Shown piece by piece: positions 10,243 to 20,520 of a stretch of DNA of 64,000 bases. Each line of letters begins with the position of its first letter. Within the stretch, counting starts at the first letter, position 1. Source of the stretch: Rhodopirellula sp. (GTDB lineage: Bacteria; Planctomycetota; Planctomycetia; Pirellulales; Pirellulaceae). Under the pieces are notes generated by a model, which saw only the letters and a program-made list of their open reading frames with translations, was not told where the DNA came from and did no database searches. The stretch covers positions 1 through 64,000 of the forward strand of contig JAHELS010000003.1 of the NCBI GenBank assembly GCA_024644085.1, written 5' to 3'. Position numbers and translations under genes: made by a program.

Positions 10243-13200
10243 ATGCTTGATCGCATCATCCAATTCTCGTTGAGAAACCGCCTTCCCGTGTTGGCCCTAG
10301 CGGTTTTTTTGCTTGGGTTTGGAACGTGGCAAACGACGCGGTTGCCGATTGATGTTTTTCCCGATTTGAATCGGCCGCGCGTCGTGGTGATCACCGAAGC
10401 CCCCGGGATGGCGCCCGAAGAAGTCGAGGCTTTAATCACGTTTCCGCTCGAAACTGCCCTCAATGGCGCCGGTGGCGTGATGGAGGTCCGCAGCAGCAGC
10501 GGCAGCGGTATCTCGGTCATCTACGTCGAATTCGATTGGGATACGGATATCTACAACGACCGCCAGGTCGTCAACGAGCGATTGCAATTGGCCGCGGAGC
10601 GATTGCCCGAGGGGATCAATCCGACACTTGCACCCATGTCGTCGATCATGGGACAGATCTCGATGTACGGCATGTGGAGCGAAGGCGACTCAACGTCGGC
10701 GATGGAGGTGCGGACGCTGGCCGACTGGGTCGTGCGGCAAAGGTTGCTGGCGATCCCCGGAGTGGCACAGGTCTTCACGATGGGTGGCGAGCGGATGCAA
10801 TTCCAGGTGCTCGTCGATCCCGACGCGCTTCGCAATTTCGACCTGACCATTCACGAGGTGCGGGCCGCAGTCGAGGCCGCGAACTTGAACGCGACCGGCG
10901 GTTACCTCGACCAGCGGGGCGCCGACGAGTTGTTGGTCCGCGGGATCGGACGGGTGACCAGCCTGGATGATCTCAAGAAAGTGACTCTGACAGTGGGCGA
11001 TGGGCGACCCTTGACGCTCGACCAGATCGCGCGGATTATCCGTGCGCCGCAAGTCAAGCGGGGAGATTCCTCGGCATTCGTGCGAACCGACGATGGAACG
11101 GTCGAAGGTGGTCGGGCGGTCGTCTTGACGATCAACAAACAACCGGGCGCAGATACTCGAGGCGTTGATGAAGCGATTGAAAGTGCGATCGCGGACCTGA
11201 AGGTTTCGCTGCCGCCTGACATCCGCATCGCCAGCGTCTATTCGCAGCGGTCTTTCATCGACCGAGCCATCGAGAATGTCATCGAAGCGCTGGCCGATGG
11301 CGGCGTACTTGTTGTCATTATTCTGTTTATCTTTCTGCTGAATTTCCGCACGACCTTCGTGACATTGACAGCGATTCCCCTGTCGATCGTCGCCACGGCT
11401 TGCGTCTTCGCTCTGTTCGGCCTTTCGATCAACACGATGACGCTGGGCGGACTTGCGGTGGCCATCGGCGAGTTGGTTGACGATGCGATCGTTGATGTCG
11501 AGAACATCTTCCGGCGACTACGTGAGAACCGCCAGTCGACGACACCCGTGCGGCCGCTGCGCGTCGTTTTCGATGCGAGCAGGGAGATACGCAGCTCGAT
11601 CGTGTTTGGAACGGGCATCGTTGTTCTCGTATTCTTGCCGCTCTTTGCGCTCGAGGGCATGTCCGGGCGCGTCTTCATCCCGCTGGCAACCGCCTATGTC
11701 GTTTCGCTGCTCGTTTCGCTGCTCGTTTCGCTGACGGTCACACCCGCGCTAGCGTCACTGTTGTTGATTGGAAAGCGGGCATGGCACGTCGCGGTGCCGT
11801 TGTTGGCCGCCTGTATCGCGGGTCTGCTCGTTTTCTGGGTGATCCCAAGAATCACCGATGCGTTTCCAGGTGACTTCGCGTTGCCCGGAGCCCCTGCCTA
11901 CTGGGTGATCGCATTGACGCCACTGATCTGGATCGTCATCCAGGCCTTGGAGGGATTTCTTGCCGAAGAGACAGGCGAGGACGGGCGGCTGCTCAAGTTG
12001 CTGAAATGGTTGTCGTCGCTGGCGATTTCCTTCAGCACACGCATGCCCGGTCCGGTTCTCGGCGTCAGCCTCGTCATTGTCGCAGCCGCCGGGCTGGCAC
12101 TGATGCGGCTCGAGCGCGGATTCCTTCCCGCGTTCAACGAAGGATCGATTCAGGTCAATGCTCTGCTGTCGCCCGGCCGGTCGCTGGCAACCAGCAATCA
12201 AGTCGGCATGTTGGTCGAACGCCGCCTGCTGCAACTCGAAGAAGTCAAGACGCTGGTTCGACGTACCGGGCGCGCCGAACTTGACGAACACGCCGAGGGC
12301 GTGAACGTCAGCGAAATGGTGCTCGAGATTCATCCCGATGCCGACCGCGATGTGACCATCGAAAAAGTCCGATTGGCGCTCGCCGAAATTCCCGGCGTCG
12401 TCTCCAACACGGAACAGCCAATCCAGCATCTGATCAGCCACATGCTTTCGGGCGTCAAAGCGGACATCGGTATCAAGTTGTTCGGTGACGATCTCGATAC
12501 GCTGCGCCGCAAAGCGAAGGAAATGGAAGCCGCCATCGCGGACGTGCCGGGCTTGGTGGATCTGCAGGTGGAACAACAAACGAACATTCCCCAGCTAAGA
12601 ATCGAACTCAACCGAGACGCATTGGTGCAATACGGGTTGAGACCTGCCGACGTGATGGATCTGGTCGAAACGGCGATGAACGGCCAGGTCGTCAGCCACA
12701 TATTGCTGGGGCAGCGCACATTTGATCTCGTGGTTCGCCTCGACGAACGTTTTCGCGAAGACGAAACGAGATTACGTCGAATGGCGATCAATTTGCCCGA
12801 TGGCGGTGTGATTCCACTCGACAGCGTCGCGCGGATCTACGACAGCGAAGGCCCAAACACGATCAACCGGGAACAAGTCCGACGTCGGATCGTGCTGCAG
12901 GCCAACGTCAGCGGTCGAGGATTGGTCGACGTCGTGGAGGACGTCGAGGGGCGACTCGCAGAAATCGATTTGCCCTCGGGATACTTTCTCGAATACGGCG
13001 GTCAATTCGAGAGCGAACAATCGGCTTCGCGACGTCTGGTGATTCTCAGCTCGATCGCGCTCCTTGGAATCTTTTGCGTCCTTTTCTCGCTGTTTCGCAA
13101 CGCCAATTTCGCGTTCCAGGTGATGGCGGCTATCCCGGCTGCGCTGGTCGGAGCCGTCGCGGCGCTCTACCTCACCAACCAATTCTTGACCGTGGCCGCG

Positions 13201-13608
13201 ACGGTGGGATTCATATCGCTTTGCGGAATCGCGAGCCGCAACGGCATCCTGCTGCTCAACCATTATCTGCACCTGGTTCAACACGAAGGCGAATCGATCA
13301 CGCGATCGATGGTGGCACGCGCCGGCCAGGAACGTTTGGCTCCCGTGCTGATGACCGCGCTAACCAGCGGCATCGGATTGCTTCCGCTCGCACTCTCGGC
13401 AGGCGAACCTGGAAAAGAAATCCTGTATCCGATCGCTACCGTCATCATCGGTGGCTTGATCACCAGCACCCTCGCGGAATTCTTCGTCCGGCCAGCGCTG
13501 TTTTGGGTGATCGGCCGGGGCGCCGCGGAAAGCATTTTGCAGGCGCGCGGAGACGACAACCTCGACGACAACCTCGACGCCGGCCCGCGTCACCACGCGA
13601 GCGTTTGA
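10243..13608 (+). CDS. RND efflux permease (CusA/CzcA-like heavy-metal family)
   Basis: 1121 aa; RNRLPVLALAVFLLGFGTWQTTRLPIDVFPDLNRPRVVVITEAPGMAPEEVE; GELVDDAIVDVENIFRRLREN; C-terminal ASRNGILLLNHYLHL. Confidence 0.93.
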   Translation: MLDRIIQFSLRNRLPVLALAVFLLGFGTWQTTRLPIDVFPDLNRPRVVVITEAPGMAPEEVEALITFPLETALNGAGGVMEVRSSSGSGISVIYVEFDWDTDIYNDRQVVNERLQLAAERLPEGINPTLAPMSSIMGQISMYGMWSEGDSTSAMEVRTLADWVVRQRLLAIPGVAQVFTMGGERMQFQVLVDPDALRNFDLTIHEVRAAVEAANLNATGGYLDQRGADELLVRGIGRVTSLDDLKKVTLTVGDGRPLTLDQIARIIRAPQVKRGDSSAFVRTDDGTVEGGRAVVLTINKQPGADTRGVDEAIESAIADLKVSLPPDIRIASVYSQRSFIDRAIENVIEALADGGVLVVIILFIFLLNFRTTFVTLTAIPLSIVATACVFALFGLSINTMTLGGLAVAIGELVDDAIVDVENIFRRLRENRQSTTPVRPLRVVFDASREIRSSIVFGTGIVVLVFLPLFALEGMSGRVFIPLATAYVVSLLVSLLVSLTVTPALASLLLIGKRAWHVAVPLLAACIAGLLVFWVIPRITDAFPGDFALPGAPAYWVIALTPLIWIVIQALEGFLAEETGEDGRLLKLLKWLSSLAISFSTRMPGPVLGVSLVIVAAAGLALMRLERGFLPAFNEGSIQVNALLSPGRSLATSNQVGMLVERRLLQLEEVKTLVRRTGRAELDEHAEGVNVSEMVLEIHPDADRDVTIEKVRLALAEIPGVVSNTEQPIQHLISHMLSGVKADIGIKLFGDDLDTLRRKAKEMEAAIADVPGLVDLQVEQQTNIPQLRIELNRDALVQYGLRPADVMDLVETAMNGQVVSHILLGQRTFDLVVRLDERFREDETRLRRMAINLPDGGVIPLDSVARIYDSEGPNTINREQVRRRIVLQANVSGRGLVDVVEDVEGRLAEIDLPSGYFLEYGGQFESEQSASRRLVILSSIALLGIFCVLFSLFRNANFAFQVMAAIPAALVGAVAALYLTNQFLTVAATVGFISLCGIASRNGILLLNHYLHLVQHEGESITRSMVARAGQERLAPVLMTALTSGIGLLPLALSAGEPGKEILYPIATVIIGGLITSTLAEFFVRPALFWVIGRGAAESILQARGDDNLDDNLDAGPRHHASV

Positions 13609-13781
13609 AACAGTGACGTGCGGGCGTAGCGCAAGCCGTCAAGACTTTCGTCGCGTCGAACGCCACGATGGTAAACAGCACCCAACTTCGTGCAGATCGA
13701 AACTTGTCACGAGTCCCTCCGCGAGAAGGTTCGATCGGGCCAGGTCCCGCACGGCGCTTTTCGGCGTTTGCAATGACAGTA

Positions 13782-14654
13782 TCAGGAGGAAGCTTCTGGA
13801 AGCGGAGATTGCAGGCTTTGCAATGCGGCATCAATCGGAACTTCCCGACGCTCACGATTGAGAAACAAGCTCACATTGCGATAGCCGGCCTCGACGAGCA
13901 ATCCAAACGCCTGTTCGTAACCGTCGGCGACCCGATGCGGTTGGTGCGCGTCAGCACCCACGGTCACCGGAATCTGCCGCTTGTTCATTTCGACCAGCAT
14001 CGCAGGGAATGGATTCATCTCGGAAATCGTCTTGGACAAACCCGACGTATTCAATTCCATGGCAACGCCGGTAGCCGCGATCCGATCGAGCGCCGCACAA
14101 ATGTCATTCATGAGTGCTGCCGGATTCCACGCTGGTGCCGTGAAATTCTTGATCAAGTCGGGATGGGAAATCGAATCGAACAACCCGGTTTCCGCAGCCT
14201 GGGCCAGCAAATGAAAATAAGTCCGTTGGACTTGCACCAGGTCTTCCTGCCAATAGCGTTCGCGAAACTCGTTGATTTGAGGGTGCACAGAACCCAACAC
14301 GAAGTGAAAGTCAGCCGATCGCAGTTGTTTTTCGAGGTACGCTTCGTGACCGTCGAAGTAATCCGCCTCGAGCCCCAAACGAACGTCGACACGTCCGGCC
14401 CACTCGCGCCGGGCTCCCTCGACCAAATCGAGGTACCGGTCGAATTCCTCTTCCCTCATTCGAACGCGCTTCGAGAATCCGTCGGGCATCGGATTGTGAC
14501 AGGTCACAATCAGGCCTTTCAGTCCCCGTTTTTCCGCAATCGCGGCGTATTCACCGGGCTCGCCGTCGGCATGTCCGCAGAGCGGAGTGTGCGAATGGGA
14601 TTCATAGAGAATGCGTTCAGTCACAATTCTTGATATCTCCACGGCCGCGTGCAC
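13782..14654 (-). CDS. PHP-domain histidinol-phosphatase-like protein
   Basis: YESHSHTPLCGHADGEPGEYAAIAEKRGLKGLIVTCHNPMPDGFS...GLEADYFDG...GSVHP...ISHPDLIKNF; PHP metal-binding motifs. Confidence 0.85.
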   Translation of the reverse strand: MHAAVEISRIVTERILYESHSHTPLCGHADGEPGEYAAIAEKRGLKGLIVTCHNPMPDGFSKRVRMREEEFDRYLDLVEGARREWAGRVDVRLGLEADYFDGHEAYLEKQLRSADFHFVLGSVHPQINEFRERYWQEDLVQVQRTYFHLLAQAAETGLFDSISHPDLIKNFTAPAWNPAALMNDICAALDRIAATGVAMELNTSGLSKTISEMNPFPAMLVEMNKRQIPVTVGADAHQPHRVADGYEQAFGLLVEAGYRNVSLFLNRERREVPIDAALQSLQSPLPEASS

Positions 14655-14756
14655 GCGGACCGTTACGTGGCAAATCGGGCTTCACTAAACTACGCGGAGA
14701 AGCTTTGTTTGGCGAGACAGCCTCTTTGATGAAGCGAAACTCGAGGAGTTCCGAGC

Positions 14757-16214
14757 GTGAACCGATTGATTGGACTCGTTTTCGTGTCAGGACTCCTTTG
14801 GCCAACGAGCGTGCCGGCCGGCACGCCGCCTAATGTGCTGTTCATCGCCGTGGATGATCTAGCCTGCACGCTCGGGTGCTACGGCGATCTGGTGGCAAAG
14901 ACACCCAACATCGATCGCCTTGCCGCGACCGGTGTGCGGTTTGACCGAGCCTACAACCAGTTGCCGCTGTGCAACCCAACGCGGGCCTCTGTGATGACCG
15001 GGTTGCGTCCCGACACGATCAAGGTTTACGACCTCGATCGTCATTTTCGCCAGCAGGTTCCGGATGCGGTCACGATCCCGCAGGCGTTCCAGCGTGGCGG
15101 ATACTTCGCAGCCCGAGTCGGAAAGATTTACCACTACAACGTCCCGGCATCGATCGGAACGGATGGTTTTGATGACCCACCGTCGTGGAACCGGAGAATC
15201 AATCCGAAAGGCCGGGATAAAGATGACGAGGAACTTATTTTCAACGCGGAACCACACCGAAAGATCAGCGCCGCGCTGAGTTGGCTGGCCGCCGACGGCA
15301 GCGACGAAGAACAAACCGACGGCATGATCGCAACCGAAGCAATCAAGTTGCTCGAAGCAAAGGGCGACGAACCGTTTTTTCTCGCCGTCGGTTTCTTCCG
15401 CCCTCATACTCCGTACGTCGCGCCGAAGAAGTACTTCGACATGTACTCGGTCGACGAAATGCGACTGCCGTTTGCACCGGCGAATGATCGTGATGACATC
15501 CCCGTCGCGGCTTTCGCACATAACTGTCCAGTCCCCCATTACAACCTCGATCACGAAGTGCTGTTAAAAGCGACGCAGGCCTACTATGCCTGCGTTTCGT
15601 TCGTTGATTCGCAGGTGGGACGCTTACTGAACACGCTTGAACGCCTCGAACTTTCCGACAACACGATCGTCGTCTTTTGGAGCGACCACGGATATCACCT
15701 GGGCGAACATAACGGTGTCTGGCAAAAACGGACGCTGTTCGAGCAGGGCGCCAGAGCACCCTTGATCATCCGGTCGCCCGCTGCCCTGGGTAACGGACAA
15801 ACCAGTCCGCGCGTGGTCGAGTTTCTTGACATTTATCCGACGCTGGCAAGCCTCGCGGGCGTCGAGGCACCGGAAAATCTTGAAGGCCGCGACTTGTCAC
15901 CGTTGTTGCAGGATCCAATTTGCCAGTGGAATGGCTACGCGATCACCCAGGTGCTGCGACCAGCCGACGATCGTCTGGCGAAACCGGTGATGGGGTGCAG
16001 CATCCGTACCGAGCGATGGCGTCTGAGTGAGTGGGCCGAGGGGGATGCCGGCATCGAGCTTTACGATCACCAATCCGATCCGATGGAATTCGAAAATCTG
16101 GCCATCGACCCCGACCCATCTGCGGCGGCAGTGATCGATCGGCTGCGCCCGCTGCTCCGAGCCCGGGCTTCGGGCAAAGTACCGACCACACCCTTCAATC
16201 CGGCGCGGCTCTGA
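14757..16214 (+). CDS. Sulfatase (iduronate-2-sulfatase-like)
   Basis: GTG start; signal peptide; [10 protein letters not shown]; CxPxR formylglycine motif CNPTR in [30 protein letters not shown]. Confidence 0.92.
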   Translation: MNRLIGLVFVSGLLWPTSVPAGTPPNVLFIAVDDLACTLGCYGDLVAKTPNIDRLAATGVRFDRAYNQLPLCNPTRASVMTGLRPDTIKVYDLDRHFRQQVPDAVTIPQAFQRGGYFAARVGKIYHYNVPASIGTDGFDDPPSWNRRINPKGRDKDDEELIFNAEPHRKISAALSWLAADGSDEEQTDGMIATEAIKLLEAKGDEPFFLAVGFFRPHTPYVAPKKYFDMYSVDEMRLPFAPANDRDDIPVAAFAHNCPVPHYNLDHEVLLKATQAYYACVSFVDSQVGRLLNTLERLELSDNTIVVFWSDHGYHLGEHNGVWQKRTLFEQGARAPLIIRSPAALGNGQTSPRVVEFLDIYPTLASLAGVEAPENLEGRDLSPLLQDPICQWNGYAITQVLRPADDRLAKPVMGCSIRTERWRLSEWAEGDAGIELYDHQSDPMEFENLAIDPDPSAAAVIDRLRPLLRARASGKVPTTPFNPARL

Positions 16215-16227
16215 CCGCCCGAAAACC

Positions 16228-17526
16228 ATGAATAAGACCGATCTGCGACAAGTCGTGCATCCTCGGGACGAGATCACCGAGACGATGCAGCGCATTTACC
16301 GCTACCGGATGACCACGACCTCGGGCGGAAATCTCTCCATACGCGACGACGATGGCGACATCTGGATTTCGCCTGCTCGAATCGATAAAGGCAATCTGAC
16401 ACGAAACGACATTGTGCGCGTCCGCGCCGACGGTACTTCGGACGGCCCCCATCGTCCGTCGTCGGAATTCCCATTTCACAAAGCGATCTACGACGCCCGT
16501 CTCGATGTGCGCGCAATCGTGCACGCCCACCCGGTGGCTCTGGTGGCGTTCAGCATTTGTCGCCAATTCCCCAACACGCGTTTGTTTCATCAGGCGCATT
16601 TTATGTGCGGTAACGTGGGCTTCGCACCCTACGCGTTGCCCGGCAGCGACCAGCTTGGTCGGCAAATTGCTTCGACCTTTATGGATGGCAACGACAGTGT
16701 GATTCTCGAGAATCACGGCGTCGTCGTCGCGGGAGACTCGCTGTCGCACGCCTTCCAAAGATTCGAAGCGTTTGAGTTCGCCGCAAAAACGTTGATCAAG
16801 GGACGTCATCTCGGTGAAATCCAGTACCTGTCCGACAGCCGGTTACGACAAGCACAGCGTCGCCAGGTCCACATGAAGCCATTCCAAGCCGGTACGGCGA
16901 GTCCTGATGAACGGGAACTCCGCGCGCAGCTTCGCGATTTCTTGCGCCGTGGCTGCAGGCAAAGGTTATTGATCAGCACCGAAGGAAGCTTTTCGGCTCG
17001 TGTAAGCGATGACGAGTTTCTGATCACTCCTTCACAGCGTGACCGCGAATCGATCGACATCGATGATTTTGTGTTGATCCGCGGCAACGAAGCCCAGGCC
17101 GGCAAGGAACCCAGCCGCGCCACCCGAGCGCACCAGGCGATCTACCGCGAACATCCAGAAATCGAAGCAATTGTGTTCGCGCACCCAGTCAACGCGACGG
17201 CCTTCAGTATCACCGATTCGTTTTTCGACTCACGAACAATACCGGAAAGCTATGTGTTTCTACGCGACGTCCAACGCGTGCCCTACGGAATCCAATACGG
17301 TGTCGATGGCCAAATTGCGAAGTACGTTTCGTCGCACTCCCCGGCGGCGATCCTCGAAAACGATGGCGTGCTGGTCGTTGGCAACAGCGTCCTGGAAACG
17401 TTTGATCGGCTCGAGGTGCTCGAAGCGACGGCCGAAGCAGTGATCAACGCTCGCACTCTCGGGGACGTCGCGTCGATGAGCGACGATGTGATCGAGCAAT
17501 TGAGAATCGCGTTCGGGCTTGGGTGA
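16228..17526 (+). CDS. Tandem class II aldolase/adducin-domain protein
   Basis: Two consecutive aldolase II modules: [24 protein letters not shown]...VHAHPVALV...[11 protein letters not shown] and [23 protein letters not shown]...VFAHPVNAT...[11 protein letters not shown]. Confidence 0.88.
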   Translation: MNKTDLRQVVHPRDEITETMQRIYRYRMTTTSGGNLSIRDDDGDIWISPARIDKGNLTRNDIVRVRADGTSDGPHRPSSEFPFHKAIYDARLDVRAIVHAHPVALVAFSICRQFPNTRLFHQAHFMCGNVGFAPYALPGSDQLGRQIASTFMDGNDSVILENHGVVVAGDSLSHAFQRFEAFEFAAKTLIKGRHLGEIQYLSDSRLRQAQRRQVHMKPFQAGTASPDERELRAQLRDFLRRGCRQRLLISTEGSFSARVSDDEFLITPSQRDRESIDIDDFVLIRGNEAQAGKEPSRATRAHQAIYREHPEIEAIVFAHPVNATAFSITDSFFDSRTIPESYVFLRDVQRVPYGIQYGVDGQIAKYVSSHSPAAILENDGVLVVGNSVLETFDRLEVLEATAEAVINARTLGDVASMSDDVIEQLRIAFGLG

Positions 17527-17550
17527 CCAAGCCAGGGCGATGAGGGGCGA

Positions 17551-19359
17551 TCACGCGCTGCGGTTCTGCCGCCTTCGGTCGCTTTCCTTCAGCAAGATCT
17601 TTCGTAACCGAATCGATTGCGGTGTGACTTCGACCAGCTCGTCCTCTTCGATGTATTCCAACGCAGCTTCGAGGGAAAGGTCACGCGGCGGTTTCAAAAT
17701 CACATTCTCGTCACTGCCGGCTGCGCGAATGTTGGTCAGCTTTTTCTCGCGGCATGGATTGACAGTCATATCGTTGTCCCGCGCATTTTCGCCGACGATC
17801 ATGCCTTCGTAGACCTCGGTCCCCGGAGGTACCAGCAACTCACTGCGATCCTGCAGCGAGAACATTGCAAAAGGCATCGCCTTGCCGCTGACCATCGAAA
17901 CCAGCACCCCATTGGCACGTTTGGGCACTTCGCCCTCGACCGGCCGGTAGCTGTCAAAACGATGATGAATGATTGCGGTGCCGCGAGTCGCATTGAGCAG
18001 CCTGGTACGCAGCCCGATCAGCCCACGCGACGGAATCAGGAATTTCAGAAGGCTGTAATCGCTCCGCTGTGACATCTCCTCGAGCTGTCCCCGGCGGAGT
18101 CCAACCAGCTCCATCACCGGACCCATTGTGTCGGTGGGAACTTCGACCCTCAAGATCTCAAAGGGCTCGTGCCGTTTTCCGTTGATTGTCTTGTAGATGA
18201 CACGCGGCTTGCCGACGCTCAGCTCGAACCCTTCTCGCCGCATCGTTTCAATCAGGATCGCCAGATGCAGCACGCCTCGGCCCTTGACCGCGTAAGCCTC
18301 GGTCCCTTCGACCATCTCGACTCGCAGCGCGACATTGCGTTCAAGTTCCTTTTCCAACCGAGCCTTGAGTTGCCGCGTTGTGACGTACTTGCCTTCTCGG
18401 CCAACCATCGGCGACGAATTCACGCTGAAGACCATCTCGAGCGTCGGTTCGTCGACGGTCAATCGAGGCAACGTGTTCCTGGCGTCCACGGCTCCGATGG
18501 TGTCGCCGATCTCGACACCACTCAGCCCTTCGATCGCAACGATGTCACCAGCCGTGGCCGTTTGAGCAGCAACGCGGCCTAGCTTGTCGAAGACGAAAAG
18601 CCCCGCAACTTTTTGTTTCTTGATCCCATCACGCTGGTGCAAATCGATCGTCTGTCCGGCCGAGACCGTGCCCGATTGAATTCGACCGACCGCGATTCGT
18701 CCAACGTACTCGCTCCAATCGAGCGTCGTCACCATCATCTGTAACGGGGCATCCGAATCGACCTCGGGTCCCGGCAGGGCATCGACGAGCAAGTCCAACA
18801 GCGGACGCATGTCGGTTGTCGCAAGGGCCGGATCGTTCGTCGCATATCCCTCTTTGGCACTGGTGAAAACGTAGGCTGCCGAATCAAGTTGCTCGTGGCC
18901 GCCGAGTTCAGCCAGCAACTCGAGTCCTTCGTCGAGGGCTTCGGCGGGGCGCCCGTCGGGACGGTCCACTTTGTTGACCACAACGATTGGCCGCACACCT
19001 GCCTGCAAAGCCTTTTCCAGGACAAATCGAGTCTGCGGCATCGGTCCTTCCGCCGCGTCGACCAACAACAAACATCCGTCTGCCATTTGGACGACCCGTT
19101 CCACCTCGCCCCCGAAATCGGCGTGACCGGGTGTGTCAATCAAATTGATTTTGACTCCGCGATAGGGAATCGCGATGTTCTTGGAGAGGATCGTGATTCC
19201 CCTCTCACGCTCGAGATCGTTCGAGTCAAGGATCCGTTCCCCCTTCAACTCGGCAGCTCGGAATTGCCCGCTCTGGCGCAGCAAGCAATCGACGAGGGTC
19301 GTCTTACCATGGTCAACATGAGCGATGATGACCACGTTTCGGATGTCGTCGCGACGCAC
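17551..19359 (-). CDS. typA: Translational GTPase TypA/BipA
   Basis: [58 protein letters not shown]. The ORF opens at 19482; an in-frame GTG at 19359 gives the usual (V/M)RRDDIRN N-terminus. Confidence 0.95.
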   Translation of the reverse strand: MRRDDIRNVVIIAHVDHGKTTLVDCLLRQSGQFRAAELKGERILDSNDLERERGITILSKNIAIPYRGVKINLIDTPGHADFGGEVERVVQMADGCLLLVDAAEGPMPQTRFVLEKALQAGVRPIVVVNKVDRPDGRPAEALDEGLELLAELGGHEQLDSAAYVFTSAKEGYATNDPALATTDMRPLLDLLVDALPGPEVDSDAPLQMMVTTLDWSEYVGRIAVGRIQSGTVSAGQTIDLHQRDGIKKQKVAGLFVFDKLGRVAAQTATAGDIVAIEGLSGVEIGDTIGAVDARNTLPRLTVDEPTLEMVFSVNSSPMVGREGKYVTTRQLKARLEKELERNVALRVEMVEGTEAYAVKGRGVLHLAILIETMRREGFELSVGKPRVIYKTINGKRHEPFEILRVEVPTDTMGPVMELVGLRRGQLEEMSQRSDYSLLKFLIPSRGLIGLRTRLLNATRGTAIIHHRFDSYRPVEGEVPKRANGVLVSMVSGKAMPFAMFSLQDRSELLVPPGTEVYEGMIVGENARDNDMTVNPCREKKLTNIRAAGSDENVILKPPRDLSLEAALEYIEEDELVEVTPQSIRLRKILLKESDRRRQNRSA

Positions 19360-19526
19360 GGAGGGTGTACTTTGCAGAAAATTGGGCCGGAAACGCTGAG
19401 TCGCCTCGGCGCTCGCGGCCCCCTGAGAATTTGTTGCGCTGGGGCGCCTGAGAACATAGGGCAGGTGGTGAACACGTGGCAAGCCACGTTCCTATCGCAC
19501 GACTGCCCGAATCAACCACTCCAAAG

Positions 19527-20087
19527 CTAGTGGGCGTGATGCTCGACCTGGGCCGAGGCTTCACCCTCTTCGGTGGTGATGACCAATTTGGTATCGACCG
19601 CCTTTCCCATCTTGACGGCCGTCAACAACTCAGGACTGACGATCTGAAACACCGTCTTGCCTTCGATTTCTTTCTTCTCGAAATCGTAGACGGTTTCATC
19701 GCCTTCGATGTTCGTCTTCATCGCCACGGCGGTCACCGAATCGGGGTTCTCCGCGAAAACGGTGATCAAGTCATTCTCGTCGTCGTGAGCCCACTCGGCA
19801 TGGGCGCCTCCGCTGAGGTTGATCATGTGCCCACCATTGGGTCCATGCGCCGGATGGTCATGGTCGGCATGGTCATGGTCGGCGTGGTCATGGTCGGCGT
19901 GCTCGTCATGGTCGGCGTGTTCGTCGTGGTCGTGGCCATCGTGATCGTCATGCTCATGATCGTCCTGGCTGGTTGGCGGCGACGGTGGCGATGTATCGAC
20001 TTGGCCGCTGTTGGAACAGCCAACGAACGTGAGCGAGTAAGCACAGAGCACAACAACCGAAGCGAGGGAGGCGAGCGATTTTTTCAT
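19527..20087 (-). CDS. Lipoprotein with His/Asp-rich repeat
   Basis: Internal ATG in ORF 19527..20219: MKKSLASLASVVVLCAYSLTFVGCSNSG (lipobox-like) followed by DDHEHDDHDGHDHDEHADHDEHADHDHADHDHADHDHPAH. Confidence 0.85.
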   Translation of the reverse strand: MKKSLASLASVVVLCAYSLTFVGCSNSGQVDTSPPSPPTSQDDHEHDDHDGHDHDEHADHDEHADHDHADHDHADHDHPAHGPNGGHMINLSGGAHAEWAHDDENDLITVFAENPDSVTAVAMKTNIEGDETVYDFEKKEIEGKTVFQIVSPELLTAVKMGKAVDTKLVITTEEGEASAQVEHHAH

Positions 20088-20478
20088 GACTTGGAATTCT
20101 TCGTATGGAAAAATGGGGAAACGAGGGAAAGAGCTTGGATCACGGTATGACGCGAGGTTGATCTTGGCGGCACGCGCCAATTTGTACGAACGATCCCTCG
20201 ATGTGGATCGGATCTCCATTTGATGCGGAGATCGCTCTCCGCGTCACCCCAAATCATCATCCCGTAACCGCGATTTGCGGATCCAACGATCGCCTTATTC
20301 GCTGCCTGGATGAAATCTTGGTGCGAGGTCGTCAGTACCGTTGCCATCTCATGATGGCTGTGGCATATTCTGCGCTCCCGAAAGCCCGACTCGGATGTTG
20401 CGATTTACCAACGATTTCGGGTTCTCATTGGTTCGACGTTTGGCCCACGACTACCCCTGTCGCGGGCTTCAAGCACAG

Positions 20479-20508
20479 CCTACTTTGTGAAATTTATCAC
20501 AAAGTAGG
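20479..20508. promoter_or_regulatory. 12-bp perfect inverted repeat, CRP-family-like site (TGTGA-N6-TCACA)
   Basis: CCTACTTTGTGA-AATTTA-TCACAAAGTAGG; ends 12 nt before the nqrA ATG at 20521. Confidence 0.6.
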
Positions 20509-20520
20509 CATGACGCCAGC

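Noticed and set aside
11700-11736. 12-bp direct repeat (GTTTCGCTGCTC) in the RND permease
   Set aside because: Encodes VSLLVSLLVSLTV, which fits the expected TM helix of this family; probably codon-level coincidence.
13668-14633. 321-aa + strand ORF antisense to the PHP phosphatase
   Set aside because: The opposite strand carries a clear PHP-domain protein; the + translation has no family features.
14807-14824. Palindrome GTGCCGGCCGGCAC
   Set aside because: Lies inside the sulfatase signal-peptide coding region; GC-rich palindromes of this size are expected by chance here.
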